From: Thuidium tamariscinum
Taxonomy: Eukaryota; Streptophyta; Bryopsida; Hypnales; Thuidiaceae
Length of the DNA: 64,000 nt
Assembly (NCBI GenBank): GCA_947034885.2
Contig: OX344749.2
Span: 13,097,501-13,161,500, forward strand
Direction: 5' to 3'
The notes below the pieces were generated by a model. That model did not search any database and was not told where the DNA came from. It was given only the letters and a program-made list of their open reading frames with translations. A program made the position numbers and the translations under genes. This document shows, piece by piece, positions 36,752 through 50,049 of this stretch (the stretch's first letter is position 1; the number at the start of each line of letters is the position of its first letter).

Positions 36752-37621
36752 CAGTACCCGGCAACTCTCAATCGTCCCCCCAATTTTGCCACTCCAAAGA
36801 AAATTGTAGAATGTATGATATTATTAACATTTTTCGTGTGGTGTTATTAACATTCAAGTATTATGCAATTTCAATAATATATACCAAATTTGTATTCCAA
36901 AAAAACAAAACTCCATTTTTGGTGAATTGTTTCATTAAATTTGAATGATTTTACATAATAATTCATTGAAAAATATTGATGATGAGTTTTAAAAATTTGA
37001 TTGCAACAATATGAAAGAAATACATATACACACATCTTTCTTTCAATAAGCATCTCCAAAAAATATTTAGGATTTCCTCAAAATAGTTTCAAAAATTAGG
37101 GTTATAATGTTCAAATTTTGAAAAATAGATATTTCTTCATTGTAATTTGATTTTGGTAAGGCAATTATACCTTCATGGTCAAATGCACAAAATCAGTCTC
37201 AATGTGAAGGTCAAATAGAAAAATCTAATTATAACATCAAAATATCTATTTTTCAAAATTTGGACATTGTTACTTCAACCTTTAAAACTATTGTGAGGAA
37301 ATTCTAAAACTTTTTGGAGATGCATTCTAAAGAAACAATGTGCATATGGATGTTTTCTACGTATCTATGCAATCAAATTTACAAAATTCATCACCACTTT
37401 TTTTAAATCAATTATCATGTAAAACTATGAATTTTTAATGAAATAATTCACCAAAAATAGAATTTTGCTTTTTTGAAATTCAAATTTGGTATATTTGATT
37501 GGATTCACATAAGAATTGAATGTTTATAATGCAAAACAAAAAATGTCATTTTCATTCTATACTAAACCAAAAAAATCGGGATGCCAAACTGGGGGGGACG
37601 ATTCAGAGTTGCCGGGTACTG
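36752..37621. mobile_element. 870-bp TA-flanked foldback element
   Basis: The left end CAGTACCCGGCAACTCTCAA and its inverted right end match over about 45 bp, then the whole left half (36.86-37.16 kb) pairs, with gaps, against the right half, as in 'gaaaaatagatatttcttca' against 'gatatctatttttcaaa'-type segments. TA lies at 36750-36751 and 37622-37623. TA plus CAGT ends suggests a Tc1/mariner-type element, an inference. It has no coding capacity. The GC-rich ends contrast with the AT-rich arms. Confidence 0.8.
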
Positions 37622-37623
37622 TA

Positions 37624-38010
37624 CAAGTTTGTCCTGCCCTTGAAGAGTCCATGTCATGAGGTGGGTACACCCAAAAGTGCAGCTAACCTAAAAAGTGCCA
37701 TCTACATTTGATGTACATTTCTAAAATCAGTTATGTACATAGGTTATAAATGGCGCTTTTAGAAATAGACTTTGACACTAAATAACTTTTGCATATTGTA
37801 TCCAAATGTTGTATTATGTGCATTGGAATGTGCTTTTACTTACCAACAAGACTATATAAAAATATGAACATCTTTATATTTTATAATAGTAACTAAGCAT
37901 AATACCAATAGGTGGCACTTTTGGGTACACTGTCTTTAAGGGCATGAAATTCTACCATGAAGTAATCAATTGCACTTGAAATTGTCCAAATAAGCATTGG
38001 AGTACAGTTT
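37624..38010. other. AT-rich spacer, nothing recognised
   Basis: Two 'cacttttgggtaca' type words occur (37671 region and 37917 region, the first inverted relative to the other), possibly the ends of a small decayed element of about 270 bp. This is not strong enough for a separate call. Confidence 0.3.
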
Positions 38011-40205
38011 GGGTGAATGCAAGAAAGACTTGTACTATTTGGCGTCACACTTTGAGTGACGGAGTTGTCATGAGCTATAACTTTTGAAGCATTAACTCTT
38101 TGAACTTGAAATTTTTATTGAAGATGATTGACTTGATAGATATCAAAACCCTTATTTTTCAGAAATTTTCAAAAATCATTTTATATTTAAATTCTAATTT
38201 CTCTAATTGGTCACACTTTGCGGTTTAGAGGTTTTTAGTACTGGGGAGTACTTTAAATTAATAATTTAGAGCTGAGATTTCTAGGGTCTATTCCTACACT
38301 AAGTAGGCATGTTTCCACCAAAGGAAATTTAAAAAATCATTATTCTCTTTCCTCTACATGTGTGCTAACAGGCCTCCCTTGCACGCACATTTTTGAACAA
38401 TCAAGATAGTTTTCGGATCATTATTTTGGTGAAATACCTTTACCATAAAGTCTTCCCAAATGGCCAATTTTCAGTTTTAAGAAAAATTATTTTCCCTATT
38501 TTTTACAAATTAAAATGTGAAAATATAGTGAAAGTTACAATTTTCACGAAATTCAGCACTTTTCTAGTTCTCCTACTTAGAGAATTTTTCTATGCTTTTC
38601 CTTCCTAGGGTATCCTCTTCTTAAAGGTATATACATCAAACATATTTTTTACTTTAAAAAAAAATTGATTTACTATTTATATAGTACTCCCAAAGAAAAA
38701 AGTGAGTACTGTGCAAAACGCTACGCTTTGCCGCAGGTCTTTCTTGCAATGACCCCACAACCTAAGTGTTGGTCTGTTTTCTGGCCATAGCTTTTGCTCT
38801 TTTGCTCTAAATGACTCAAAATTTCTAAAAAAGTTATTCATGACTATCATACACCTTACAAAAAAATTTCATAATTTACAAAAACATTTTAATACTAAAA
38901 TAGTACTAGTGATTAAATGTCACAAATGATAATTTGGAGGTTTTTAATACTAAGGAGTACCTTTTCTTTTAATGATTTTGAGATAAAATTTGGATGAGAT
39001 GGTCTTCTAGGGGTCATTGCAAGAAATGGCGTTCAAAAAGCGTAGTGTTTTTCACAATACTCTTGATTTTTTCGGGAGTACTTTAAAATTAGAAAAATAA
39101 TTTTTGAAAAAGGTAAAAAATAAATTTCATATATATATCTTTAAGAAGAAGGTACCCTAAGAAAGAAAAGTATAGAAAAATTATCTAAGTAGGTGAACTA
39201 GAAAAGTGCAAAATCTCATGAAAGTAGTTTTGTCACTTTAATTTCACATTTTGATTAATAGAAAACAGGTAAAAGAATTTTTTTTAAACTAAAAATTTTC
39301 CATTTAGGAAGAGTTGATATTGGTGACATTTCACTGAAAAAAAAGATCTAAGAACCATCTTCAATGTTCAAAAATTGTACGCAACGGAAGTGTTGTTTGT
39401 ACTTATGAGGAGGACTTCAAATAATGTATTTTTAGATTTTCTTTGGTAGATACAAGTTTTTTTCGTTATGCAAGTAGATCATGAAAGTTTCAACTCCAAA
39501 TATTTAAATTTAGGGGCTCATAACATAGTGAAAATCCCTAAACCTCAACTTGTGACAAATTAACATAAATAGTTTTTTAATATAAAATGATTTTTATTAA
39601 TTTCTAAAAAATAAGAGATGTGATAACTATAAAGTTATACATCTTCAATAAAAATTTCATGTTCATTCGACTTGTGCTTCAAAAATTATTGCAGACAATG
39701 AGAGAGTATGTCCAATTGTGACAGCAAAATAGTACCACCGTTTCTTGCAATGACCCCTAGTAGACTTACATCTCTCTACATGAGGGATTTTGAAAAAAAT
39801 TATTTTTATATGGTGTGGAAGTCTACAAAGTGAGCTTCTTTCTGTTTGAATTTTGAAACATATAAAATATTATTTTGGTGGTTTTTTTGGTGAATGACCA
39901 TCTCCATAGAGTTGTTGCAAATGGCCACTTTTTATTTTTTGTATTTACTTATTTTTACTATTTTTATTAAATTAAAACATGAAGGTATGTATTTTCTTGA
40001 GGTTTGGCGCTTTTTAAGTTCTCCTACTTAGAGAATTTTTCTATCAATTTCCTTCAGTGAAAACCTTCATCTTAGAAGTGTATACGTTATTCATATTTTT
40101 CAAATTTTTTTCAAACTAATTTTCTAATTTTAAAGTACTCTAGAAAAAGTCATGAGTACTGTAGTAAAATGCAACAAATAGTACAAGTGTTTCTTGCATT
40201 CACCC
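38011..40205. mobile_element. Cluster of three ~750-bp TIR elements, abutting and nested
   Basis: Element A spans 38011-38756 (ends GGGTGAATGCAAGAAAGACT and, inverted, GGGGTCATTGCAAGAAAGAC). Element B occupies 38757-40205, ends in inverted GGGTGAATGCAAGAAACACT, lacks its left tip and is interrupted by element C (39010-39757). All three share 'gagtact' and 'aagtaggagaact'-like internal blocks in one or the other orientation. None encodes a transposase. Confidence 0.7.
39010..39757. mobile_element. Nested copy C of the ~750-bp family (748 bp)
   Basis: The inverted ends GGGGTCATTGCAAGAAA are perfect over 16 bases and are flanked by TA on both sides (39008-39009, 39758-39759). The host element reads continuously across the insertion ('gatggtcttc' then 'gtagactt'), and the equivalent uninterrupted site in the 31.5-kb copy supports a TA duplication. 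Confidence 0.8.
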
Positions 40206-41324
40206 AATTCCCGATTTCTCATTATTTAATTATTCAAACTTTTTATTGAACCTTTTTGGAAATCAAAGAAGATTTTCTGTCATTCTTGAAAACACAGTAT
40301 GAATAAACTATGATTTTTCAAAGAGGTGAAATATGTAAATATCTAAGATTGGCCCATGGAAACTCTTATGAATTGATGGATTTGATGTAATGCATTTTAA
40401 GCAATAATCTACATATATAACAAGATGTGGTTACTACATTGAATATATATATATATATATTTTTATTTTTTTTAATTTTTTAATTTTTTAAAATTTTTTA
40501 AATTTTTTTGAGAAATCAATAGTTTCCTTTAATTAATAACAATGCAACTAAAATAAGAATATTTGATATTGAACTAATTATGGACAAATTTGTAGACCAC
40601 AATTAATATTGCATCCATTTGTGAGTGTTGAAAATATGACATGTACAGTCGGCAAGTAGACTTTTGAGTTCAGAATTGGATCATAATCAATATTTTGCAT
40701 CACATATTAAAAATTAAATTAAAAAACAGACAAGTGCAAGGTGCCAACTCGCAACTGAGACATTCTCAATTACACCAAAAACATGTACAATTCATTAAAA
40801 AAAAATTAATTCAGTAAAGTAGGGATTGAATGCAATTAATAGTCTTTTTTATTGGATTAATGGATTATATATATAACTCTAGGTGGTAAGGTAACAATAC
40901 CTAATTCTAACTCCTTTCTAAAATCCATCCCTATGACTTTTTGCCTAAAGTATATTCCCACTATTCATGAGAGACTTGAATTGATTTTATGAACAATTAC
41001 TTGTATCACTTTAAAAATTCATAGTTTGTTCATACAATGTCTACAAAATGGAAACATTCTAAGAGAATTCAGAATCCACATTTGACAATCAATAGGACCC
41101 CACAATAACTTTTTCAATAGAACAAAGGAAACCACACTTTTAGATGTTGTTATAGGCTTATTGAAGTAAAAAATATGGTCATAGATTCATAGTGGATAAC
41201 GAAATGCCACACAATGCATAACCCTACTTGTAGAGAAGTTGATGATTTTTTACAATTCTAACTGCATCCATTTAAATTGTGATTAATTTCAAATTCTATA
41301 GTACTTGAAATAATATACTAGTTA
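40206..41324. other. AT-rich intergenic DNA
   Basis: It includes a short (AT)n run at 40443-40461. Nothing else was recognised. Confidence 0.4.
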
Positions 41325-42078
41325 AGGGTAAATGCAGGAAACACTTGTCCTTTTTTTCGTCCCCTAACCTCCAACAGGTAATTTTTTGCCTATAATTTTT
41401 GCATCTTTTGTCCTTTTGTCTTGAAACTTGGAATGAAGGTACACACCAAAGTCTTAGATATTGAGTAATTTTTTAAGATTTTTTAAAATTAGCTTACTAT
41501 TTTTCACTTGCCCCGATTGGGTGTCTACCTTGGCCATTTGGGGGAGTTTTAGTCCTATTTTTTTAATCCAAAAATCCAAATTTGAAGTCACAAATTGGAC
41601 AAGTTGTAGGTCTACTAACATTGCAAGGACTAATGATGAGTTTTTATGAAAATAGTGTCATGTCTATTGCACACATGGGGTCAAAATGATCTACCTTTGC
41701 ACAAAGGCTACAAAAAAGGGGAAAAATTTCCTAGAAGGATTTTTTTATTGCAATAAGAGCACAATCTTGTCTAGAAAAATAAATTCTTTTAAAATAATTC
41801 TTTGAATTTGTTTTTAATTACTAAAAATGAGAAAGTCCACATACCCCTTTTTTGCAAATTTCTACTACGAGTGACTTTAGTAGTACTTTGTAGTAGTCTA
41901 AAGTAGTATATAGTACTAAATTAATAGTCAAGATTTGCAAATGCCCTAATTTGATGGTTTAGATATGCAATTGCTTTGCTGACATGTGGCACTAGTAGTA
42001 TCTGGTAGTACAGCCAATCTTATCGCCAAAGAATGTTTTTTTTAGACAAAAACATGAAGTAATTCTTACAATCATCCT
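41325..42078. mobile_element. ~750-bp TIR element, second copy of the 21.7-kb subfamily
   Basis: The ends are AGGGTAAATGCAGGAAACAC and, inverted, AGGATGATTGTAAGAATTAC, flanked by TA (41323-41324, 42079-42080). It is collinear with 21722-22477 over its full length, with scattered substitutions. It is non-coding. Confidence 0.75.
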
Positions 42079-43860
42079 TAATTCAATCATGAATTATTCA
42101 AATTTAAATTTAAAATAAGATTATATTTAAAGATGAAACTATGAAAGGTATTATATAACTAATTAAATATTACATATGGTGGTTTGGTCTTTATTAGTTA
42201 GTGATTGGATTTGGTACATATAGATGGATGTGATATTAAAGTGGATGGACCCTTACATACATTTTGAGGGCTTAAACGCATTTGCAAATTCAAATCAAAC
42301 TCATTTCTAAATGCACTATTAGTACAAAAAGCATAAATAGTGCAAGACTTAGTGCAAAACATTTTGTACAAAACTCCAAGAAGAAGATCATTTTGTATTA
42401 GAGGGAATATATAATTAGCTTCTATATGAGTGCACCTACATCATGACATATAGATATATGATGTCATCACTAAAAAATTTTAATTCAAAAATAAATAGTC
42501 ATATTATGAAAGCATATAAAGTATAAGTATTTTGGAGTTTATTTTTGTAGCCAAAGACCTATACTTTCAAATTTATTGTAGAAGAAAGTAAAAATATTCA
42601 ATATTATTCAAAGTTTGAAATCTAATACTTATTAGTTTGAATTTTATTTTAAAAGAATCAAATATACTTAACTCCTAGAAGACAAAAGATATTTTTCAAT
42701 TAAGTATGTCTTAAGCCAATATTATTTTAGTGCATTAAATAAATTTCCTTAACTCCAAATGCACAAAGGTTTACAAGACTATTAGAACTATATGTAGAAA
42801 AAAATTCAACCCATTTAACTATAAAGATTGCAAGATTATAATGTTTGAAGTCTGTTAGGAAAAAAATTCTTTATATTCACTTTGAGCATTTTTGGAGTAA
42901 GATTTTCACTCTATTCTAACAAGATTATCTATTCCATTGAGAAATACATTGTACGAAGTGGAAAAATGCAAAATTTTACAAGCAAATAAGGGAACCATAT
43001 TATTGTCAATCATCCTATTGTATTATACAAAGAAGTCAAGTAAATTGGCAATATAGTAGCCATTTTTCGATGTGATTTCTCTTACATTGACTAATACTTT
43101 CTCGGAATTGCAAATGCTAAAAACATATAATCAAACATATAGAATATGTAGAAGAAAATTTGATTCAAATTTGGAAGATTACAACATTTGAAGGCATAAA
43201 AAATAAAAAATAAAAAATTTCAAGGTTAACAGAGATTAACTCTTATTGAAGTGAGAATCTTTGATTAAATAAACATTTTATTTGACAATTGTATACTATG
43301 TCATGTTAGTTATATACATGACAAAGTTCAAATGTAGATGAGGCATTTAATTCCTTGAGGACTATGATGTAGATTTTGCCTACTTGACAAAAATCACAAG
43401 ACAACTAACTAGGGGGTTATTTCCATGGAAAGGTCTATAAGTCTATCGTTTGTATGACTAAGGTCACTGTAATCGTATTTTGAACACTTATTTTATGTCG
43501 TTTTTGGTTTTGTTTTAAATAATATAAACCCAAGGAAAATCCTTCTAATGTCAATTGGTCACAGTCCACAAACCCAATGCTATAGTAGACCCAAATGTAT
43601 GGCGTTACAGTCCTGTCTAGTGGGTGGCTCATGTCAATTTTTTTTGTCAATTGGTCTGGGGGATGTCAAATTGTCTTATGTATGCTCTAGCCACTTAATG
43701 CAAATATATATATTTTGATATAATTATATATTTTTATTTATTTATAATTTAATTTCTCTTTTCTTTCTCTCACATGACAATCACTCTTAATTTGTAATAA
43801 TTTAATTTTAAATAAAAGAAATCAAATTCTTTCCTTTTTATTTTATTTCTTTATCTTTTA
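42079..43860. other. AT-rich intergenic DNA, nothing recognised
   Basis: No gene-like exon or paired TIR was recognised. From about 43.5 kb 'ggtcacagtcca' and 'caattggtctg' words appear and lead into the next tract. Confidence 0.35.
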
Positions 43861-45760
43861 GCAAGTTGATCCTCTTTCGCAGGTCAAATAGTCTTAGCCG
43901 TTCCACTTGAATTATGTCAAATAGTCTTCTAATCTACCTACTACATCTAATAGACCTAAATTCACTATTTAGACTTAACTGATTTATTTCCAACAACCAC
44001 AAGCAATTCCTACCTACCAGATTTGTTGGTGGTTGGGGGAACACTTGCAATATACAATTTTAATTCTAATCAACTTGACTCTATGTCTCAGTCAATTAGA
44101 TTTAATTTCATAGACCTATGACTTTATAATATCAAAAAGAGTCATAGTCTACTAGACTTAAATTAATTCAATCACACATTGTATTCAGTCTATTGGGCTT
44201 AGCAAATTTTAATAACAGAATCACTTCAGTCTATGTATCCAGTCGACAAACCATTTTAATATACAACATTCATTTGTTGCTTCATCTCAACATTTCCACA
44301 AAATCAATTTGACAATATCACAATTTCAACCAAAGCATTACAATTTATAAGTGGAAACTTAGATCCAGTTTATCAATTTGACTTAAGATAATTACAATTT
44401 AATTCCACATCTATGCTCAATCAATTAGACCATTACAGTTCAAGACTGCAGATTTTTACAGACAATTCGACATCAGCACAATTGCAACAACTAAATTGTA
44501 TGCTTAGTATTTTAAGGTACAATTTAACAATCCAGCCTATATGAATTCAAATGCAATTCCATATCAGGCTTGGACAATTAGACATAAGAATGCAAGACTA
44601 AGTTCTCCATAGCCAATTAGTCCTCCTCACAATATCCAATTTTATGAAATGAATTCCAGTTTCTCACATACACCAGTCTAACAATAATTAATTTGACTTC
44701 TAATAATTAATTAGACTATGAGCCATGCTTCCCTTACCACATGGATGCATTGTGTGACTCAATCAACTAGTCTACATCACTATACTGGTTGGCAATTAGA
44801 CCATGTTCACATGATCATGCAACCACATGAGACTTACAACAGCATGTACTCAAGCTATTAGACTGTATACTTTCTAACACACATCAATTATGCACAAGCC
44901 TGATTCAGTCAATTAGACATGACTAAATTTTAGCCATATTGCAAATTAGCCATTGAATAAAATTAACTATTCAGTAATCTCTCACAATAAGAGAAGTCCA
45001 GTAGACTAACAATTTTAAATGAAACAAATCAATTATAATTCAGTCACTTGTGAGGTTCCCATCTGCCAAGTTGACTTGATACAACAAAATTACACTTACT
45101 TGTCCATTTGACTTCACAATCCGTGTAAATTAATTAGTCTGTAATTCCATCAACCATGTCTAAGTGATTACAAAATTATTCAGACCAATCGACAGAAACT
45201 TACCAACATCAAAGATATTTCATAGGCAACCTCCTCAGTCCATTGGTCCGATCTCCAACACAGCCACCATTAGCTTCGACAATTGGACTGAAAACTTCAT
45301 TTTCTAACTCCAATCTATTCCTCACTTATATTATAGTGATAGCAATTCTTCCACTCACCAGCCACCTGCTGTTCAGTCAATTTGATCTCCAATTCCACAC
45401 TCAACAACTAACTATTCTCAAACTCCATCACACTGACCACTAGACACTGGAAATTAATTAATTTGCAATGAAGAACTGCGAGTTTACACTGACGATTAGA
45501 CAGAGATTACAAATACCACAGAATCAAAGCACACACAAGTAAATGGACAATTGGACAAGAAAACAAACGAGCTCACAGCTACCTGCTGTCTCAGCTCAAG
45601 ACAATTAGACAAACATAAATTGCACAATGCAAAAGCTCAAAGATATATTGACAATTGGAAAGCGAGTACACTGTGAGTCATACCAACTGTATGCACTGAA
45701 GGAATTAAGGAAACTCAACTAGACATTTGGACATATAGTCCCAAAACTGTGAAGACAACT
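43861..45760. repeat. Tract with a recurrent CAATTAGAC-like word
   Basis: The exact word CAATTAGA occurs at least six times (near 44093, 44422, 44575, 44793, 44910 and 45603), often as GTCAATTAGAC or GACAATTAGAC. Many one-base variants (CAATTTGAC, CAATTGGAC, CAATTCGAC, CTATTAGAC) lie between them. Spacing is irregular, tens to hundreds of bases, so this is not a simple tandem array. It has no coding frame longer than about 66 codons. Origin is unknown: a decayed satellite or a clustered binding site are both possible. Confidence 0.5.
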
Positions 45761-48596
45761 CTTCACCATGAGGTGCATTGTCAACTTGTCTTTCTAATTC
45801 TTCTATTAGTCCCTTCCAAATCCATTCATTCACACCCTTTTAAGTCTCAATTAGCATTTACAAGTCTATTTGACCTAGGAATGGAAATGGAGCTAACTCT
45901 ATGCTCTATTTACACTGAGAAAGGCAAATTGACATCAAAAATTGAAAAATTAGGTTCACAAGGACCAAGTGACCATTAAACATACACAAGAAACCTCATA
46001 TAATTATGCACACTGTCAATTTTGGTTGGATGTTCACAAATTTTAATTTTGACACAAAGTATGAACATGGACCTCCTTAGAGAAAATATATTATATTTAT
46101 CAATTGGATGCTCAGGTCAAGTATGAGTCTCTAAATGAGGAAAGAATTTCATAATTTAATGAAGGAGCAAATAATATCACTACAAAATTATTCTAGACAA
46201 CATTATTTTTAGACAAAACTAATACAATTTAATTAAAAATATTTCAGAGGACACTAGTAAAGTAATGTTACAAAAATTATAACTTTAGAAAATCAATCTC
46301 ACAAACACTAATAAGACAAGTGACAAATTGGTAGTATAGTTTTAGATTGATAATTACATTTTTGTGTCTATAATATAGGTAGTTACTTTGAATTAGATGG
46401 AGTTCCAAATAATACTTAAACAACTTAAAATTTTGGCCAAATGCACACTACACCTGCAAATAAGGTAATGACACCTTAATGCATTCAAATATGCAATTGT
46501 ACATTGTCAATATCTCTGAATGGATAATTTATTTTGTTAAAAGTCTAAAGAGACTATCTCCTTGCTCATTTGTTGGATATATTGTGAATAAATTATAAAT
46601 TTACAAAGTGTTGAAAATGGATATACCATAAGGTGACACTAAACTCTTGTAAATAGATGTACTAAATTTTGGGCACACATTTGCAAATGATAATTTGAGA
46701 AAAAAGTCGCATTTCAGTGTACTTCTCTTAATCACCTAAAATTTCATTTTTAACATTTCTTCATACTATAAGAGACATATTGGTTCACTTATATATATAT
46801 GAGTTACTCTCAAATTTAAGTATAGAGATTAATTCTAAAATAACAAGCCTTTTACTATAATTTTCTAGTAAGGTTGAAAAAAAGAACAAAGCCAAAAGAT
46901 GGGTCTTTCACTATATAGTTGAATTTCAAAATCCTAAAGTACATTCCTATTTATTGACTATACTATACATAATTATCATAAATGGCATTTCATTCCAAAT
47001 GTTAAATTAAAGTTGATAAACTAAATCTACTAGATGCTAAAATTAGAAATATTCCTCCAAATTTTGTATTTTTTCATATTATTTATTTAATTCTCCAAAA
47101 TTTATAATCTATTTTTGAAACTTCTTTTGTCAATCCTAATAGCTAATCCAAGTTCATTCATTCTTCATTCTAAACTTTATCCTTCCCATCTTATATTTTT
47201 CAAAGTATTTTCCAATGATTGGGTTAGCTTTGGACCTTTTTAATCTTCCTCTATGAAATTCCAACTTTAAATTTCTTCCATTATTATCTTCAAAAGACTT
47301 TAGTTTTAAAATCTCATGCCTCCTAAAGATGCTGAATTACTTTTAATATATATTTTATTTCATTTTATTTTATTTTATTATTTTTGAAATCTTACTTTCT
47401 CTATAAGAAAATCCTTAAGCACTTGAAACTTGAATTTTCATAGTGAAAGTTGTAGATGGATGAAGTTTGAACACTAATAAGAATTTCAAAGTTCATTTGT
47501 TGGTTGTATTCATCTAATAGTTTAAAATTTATTTTTAATTCTACATTTATCTTCTAGATTCTTTATTCATAAGTTTTCACTTATATTTTTTGAGAATGAA
47601 ATTGAATAATTTTCATCCATCCTAGCCTCTAAAATTCATCTTCTTACATATTATTTATTTCAACCCTTTTCATTAAAGTATCTTATATTATCAAAATCCT
47701 CTTAACTTCTATTATAAGTTTTTACAACCAAATTGGAAATAAAATCTAACTCTAATATTCAAACTTGTAATTCTACTATGGCTATGAATTACACTTTCTA
47801 ATTAAGAGATTTAAGTAAATGAAATGGGATTTAGAAACTTACCTCCCATATAACCTCATCTATGAGGTGATCAAATACTCTTTAAGAATTTTCTTTACTT
47901 GCCACCTTGCCCCCTCTAAATTTGTCCTCCCTACTCCATTGTCAAGTTTTTGGTAGAAGTGGTGGAAATCAATCTCCTAACTAAGTTCCACTAATTTCTT
48001 TCCAAGACTTTTTAATTTACTTATTTTATCATATCTTTTTCTTCTAATACTATTCTATTCAATAATTGATATTCTATTAGTCAACTTTGCAATGGTAATT
48101 TTATACTTATTCCAAATTTTAATAAAATAATTGATGAGCAATATTCTTATATCCTATCTAAGCTAGTTATTTTGTAATCTGAAATTCTAAATGTTAATTA
48201 GAATTATTATGATTTCCAACTAATATCTATCTATTGCTAACTTCCCCTGGTATTTAAATCAACTTTTCATTTCTTATAATTTCCTATTGTAATTTGTAGA
48301 TTTAAATTGGTAGGAGCCTTTCTTCCTTCAATGTAAGCACTTGATGTCTATGTTCTAATTTGTGAGATTACTTCTAAGCAACTTGAGCTCTACCTACTTA
48401 ATATCTTGTTTTTGGTGACAACTACTAGACTTTCCCAAACTTCTTCTTTATTATAACTTTTAATCTTCTCTTTTCTAAAGAATGTCATTAGTCCAAATTA
48501 AGATTTTCAAGACAAAAATGTAGCCTTAAAGAGGAGATGAAAGTGCTTTAGAGCCTAAGGTGTGGAGCATGATGTTTTGTTGCACTAACTACATTA
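45761..48596. other. AT-rich intergenic DNA, nothing recognised
   Basis: A 76-codon ORF at 45749-45979 has no family resemblance. A CACTACAAAATTATTC word at 46178 has no inverted partner. No gene is supported. Confidence 0.4.
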
Positions 48597-48878
48597 GGGG
48601 GGATTTGAGGCCTCTGGAGGGCGGTTTTAGGTTTGTTCCAAAAATTGTTTCCGAAACAGTTGTCTTTGGTTAGGCCAATAGTTATTGAAAAAAAAATTTA
48701 AAAAATTTAAATTTAAAAAAAAAATAGGTCATGAAATGCAAAAAAATTCAAAATTCAAAAATAATGACGTGGCATAGTCTCAACCATGTTAGATTTTTGC
48801 ATTTTTGCATTCTCACAACAATTTTTGTGTTTCTACAGTTTTGGAACTCACAATCTTTAGGAGGGCTCAAATCTCCTC
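48597..48878. mobile_element. TA-type MITE (282 bp), sister of the 31.56-kb copy
   Basis: The ends GGGGGGATTTGAGGCCTC and, inverted, GAGGAGATTTGAGCCCTC are flanked by TA (48595-48596, 48879-48880). A TTTCCGAAACAG motif near the left end parallels the 'cagtttcaggaacag' near the right end of the 31.56-kb copy. It is non-coding. Confidence 0.75.
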
Positions 48879-48880
48879 TA

Positions 48881-49609
48881 GTGCCTAACTAGATACCATC
48901 TCAATTGCCCTTATTTTAATCTACCTATCCATTGGCTATTGTTTCCCCACAATTGTCACTTGGGCCTTAGAATTTTGTTTTGTTTTGTTTTTTTCTCAAT
49001 TTTATTAGTACATTGAGTGAAAATGATAGTAAATGTCTGTTCACATTGTATTTTGTGGACGTCCCTACAAATGTTGCATATTAGTCCTAAATGTCTGAAA
49101 GTCTGTTGCACTTCCATTTCTACTTCTAATGTCCAAATTATGAGTATGTAAGGTTAAACAAAAACTTAGAGTGATTTTAGAGTTGATAGCTATGATTCCT
49201 AATACAAGTTAAAAAAAGGGTAAAACCTCCAAGTGAGATTGTTAGACATTTAGATGATAGGAGTTGGGAACATGGTTGTCACAATGCCCTAACGTCTAGA
49301 GTTACATTTAAATGTCTAGCGTTCGCATATGTTGCCCTTAGACATCATTTGACACATGGATTGTTGTAGTGTGGGACATCCACTGGACACGCAAATGAGG
49401 GGATGAGTAGATATGGGGCAAATAAATGAGCGATTTAGGAGACCAAACAAAATAGACAAATACTTCAAAAAATGAATTTAAAAAAAGGACAATTGAACTA
49501 CATCTAGGGCCTTTAGTTTCAATACCAACAAACTATTAGCCTGGGAGATTTGAAGCCAATATAAGACTACAAGTTCTTGGACTATGGAAACTCTGAGATG
49601 GATACTACA
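48881..49609. other. AT-rich intergenic DNA, nothing recognised
   Basis: No ORF or paired TIR was found. Confidence 0.4.
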
Positions 49610-50049
49610 ATCTTTGAATCATTCCATTTGGATTAAGAAGATGAAAGTTATGAGGAATTTTAATTTGTGTATAGGTATGATTTTCAAAGACTCTATACCT
49701 ACCCACAAACTAAAATTCCTCATAACTTTCATCTTCTTAATCCAAATGGAATGACTCAAAGCTTCCCATAACCTAAAGAATCAGTTTCAAATTTCACAAT
49801 TTAAAAAAGTATTTTTTAAAGAAATTTTTCAGCTGCCCAGGCTACCCGTCGAGCAAAGAAAATCACATATCATGCCATAAATTATAAACCACAAAGTCAA
49901 AAGTTATGAAAATTTTTGGGCCTTAAAGTTACTCCTTGGGCACATCTTTTGTGAAAATTTCAAAGAAAAAAATTAAAAACTCCATTTGTAGTGAATTGCC
50001 CAAAATTGCTATGTTGTCAAAAAACACAGCTTAGGGCTTTAGGGGTTAA
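49610..50049. mobile_element. Truncated TTAA-bounded foldback element
   Basis: The right part matches 54940-55375 block by block: the central hairpin ('agatgaaagttatgagg' with its inverted partner 60 bp on), 'ctgcccaggctacccgtcga', 'aagtcaaaagttatgaaaat' and 'attgctatgttg', ending CTTTAGGGGTTAA. The left arm is missing, so this is a deleted copy. Confidence 0.65.

Noticed and set aside
40443-40461. (AT)n run as a feature of interest
   Set aside because: Short AT microsatellites are expected in DNA of this composition.
46178-46200. CACTACAAAATTATTC as a CACTA end
   Set aside because: There is no inverted partner and no 3-bp duplication.
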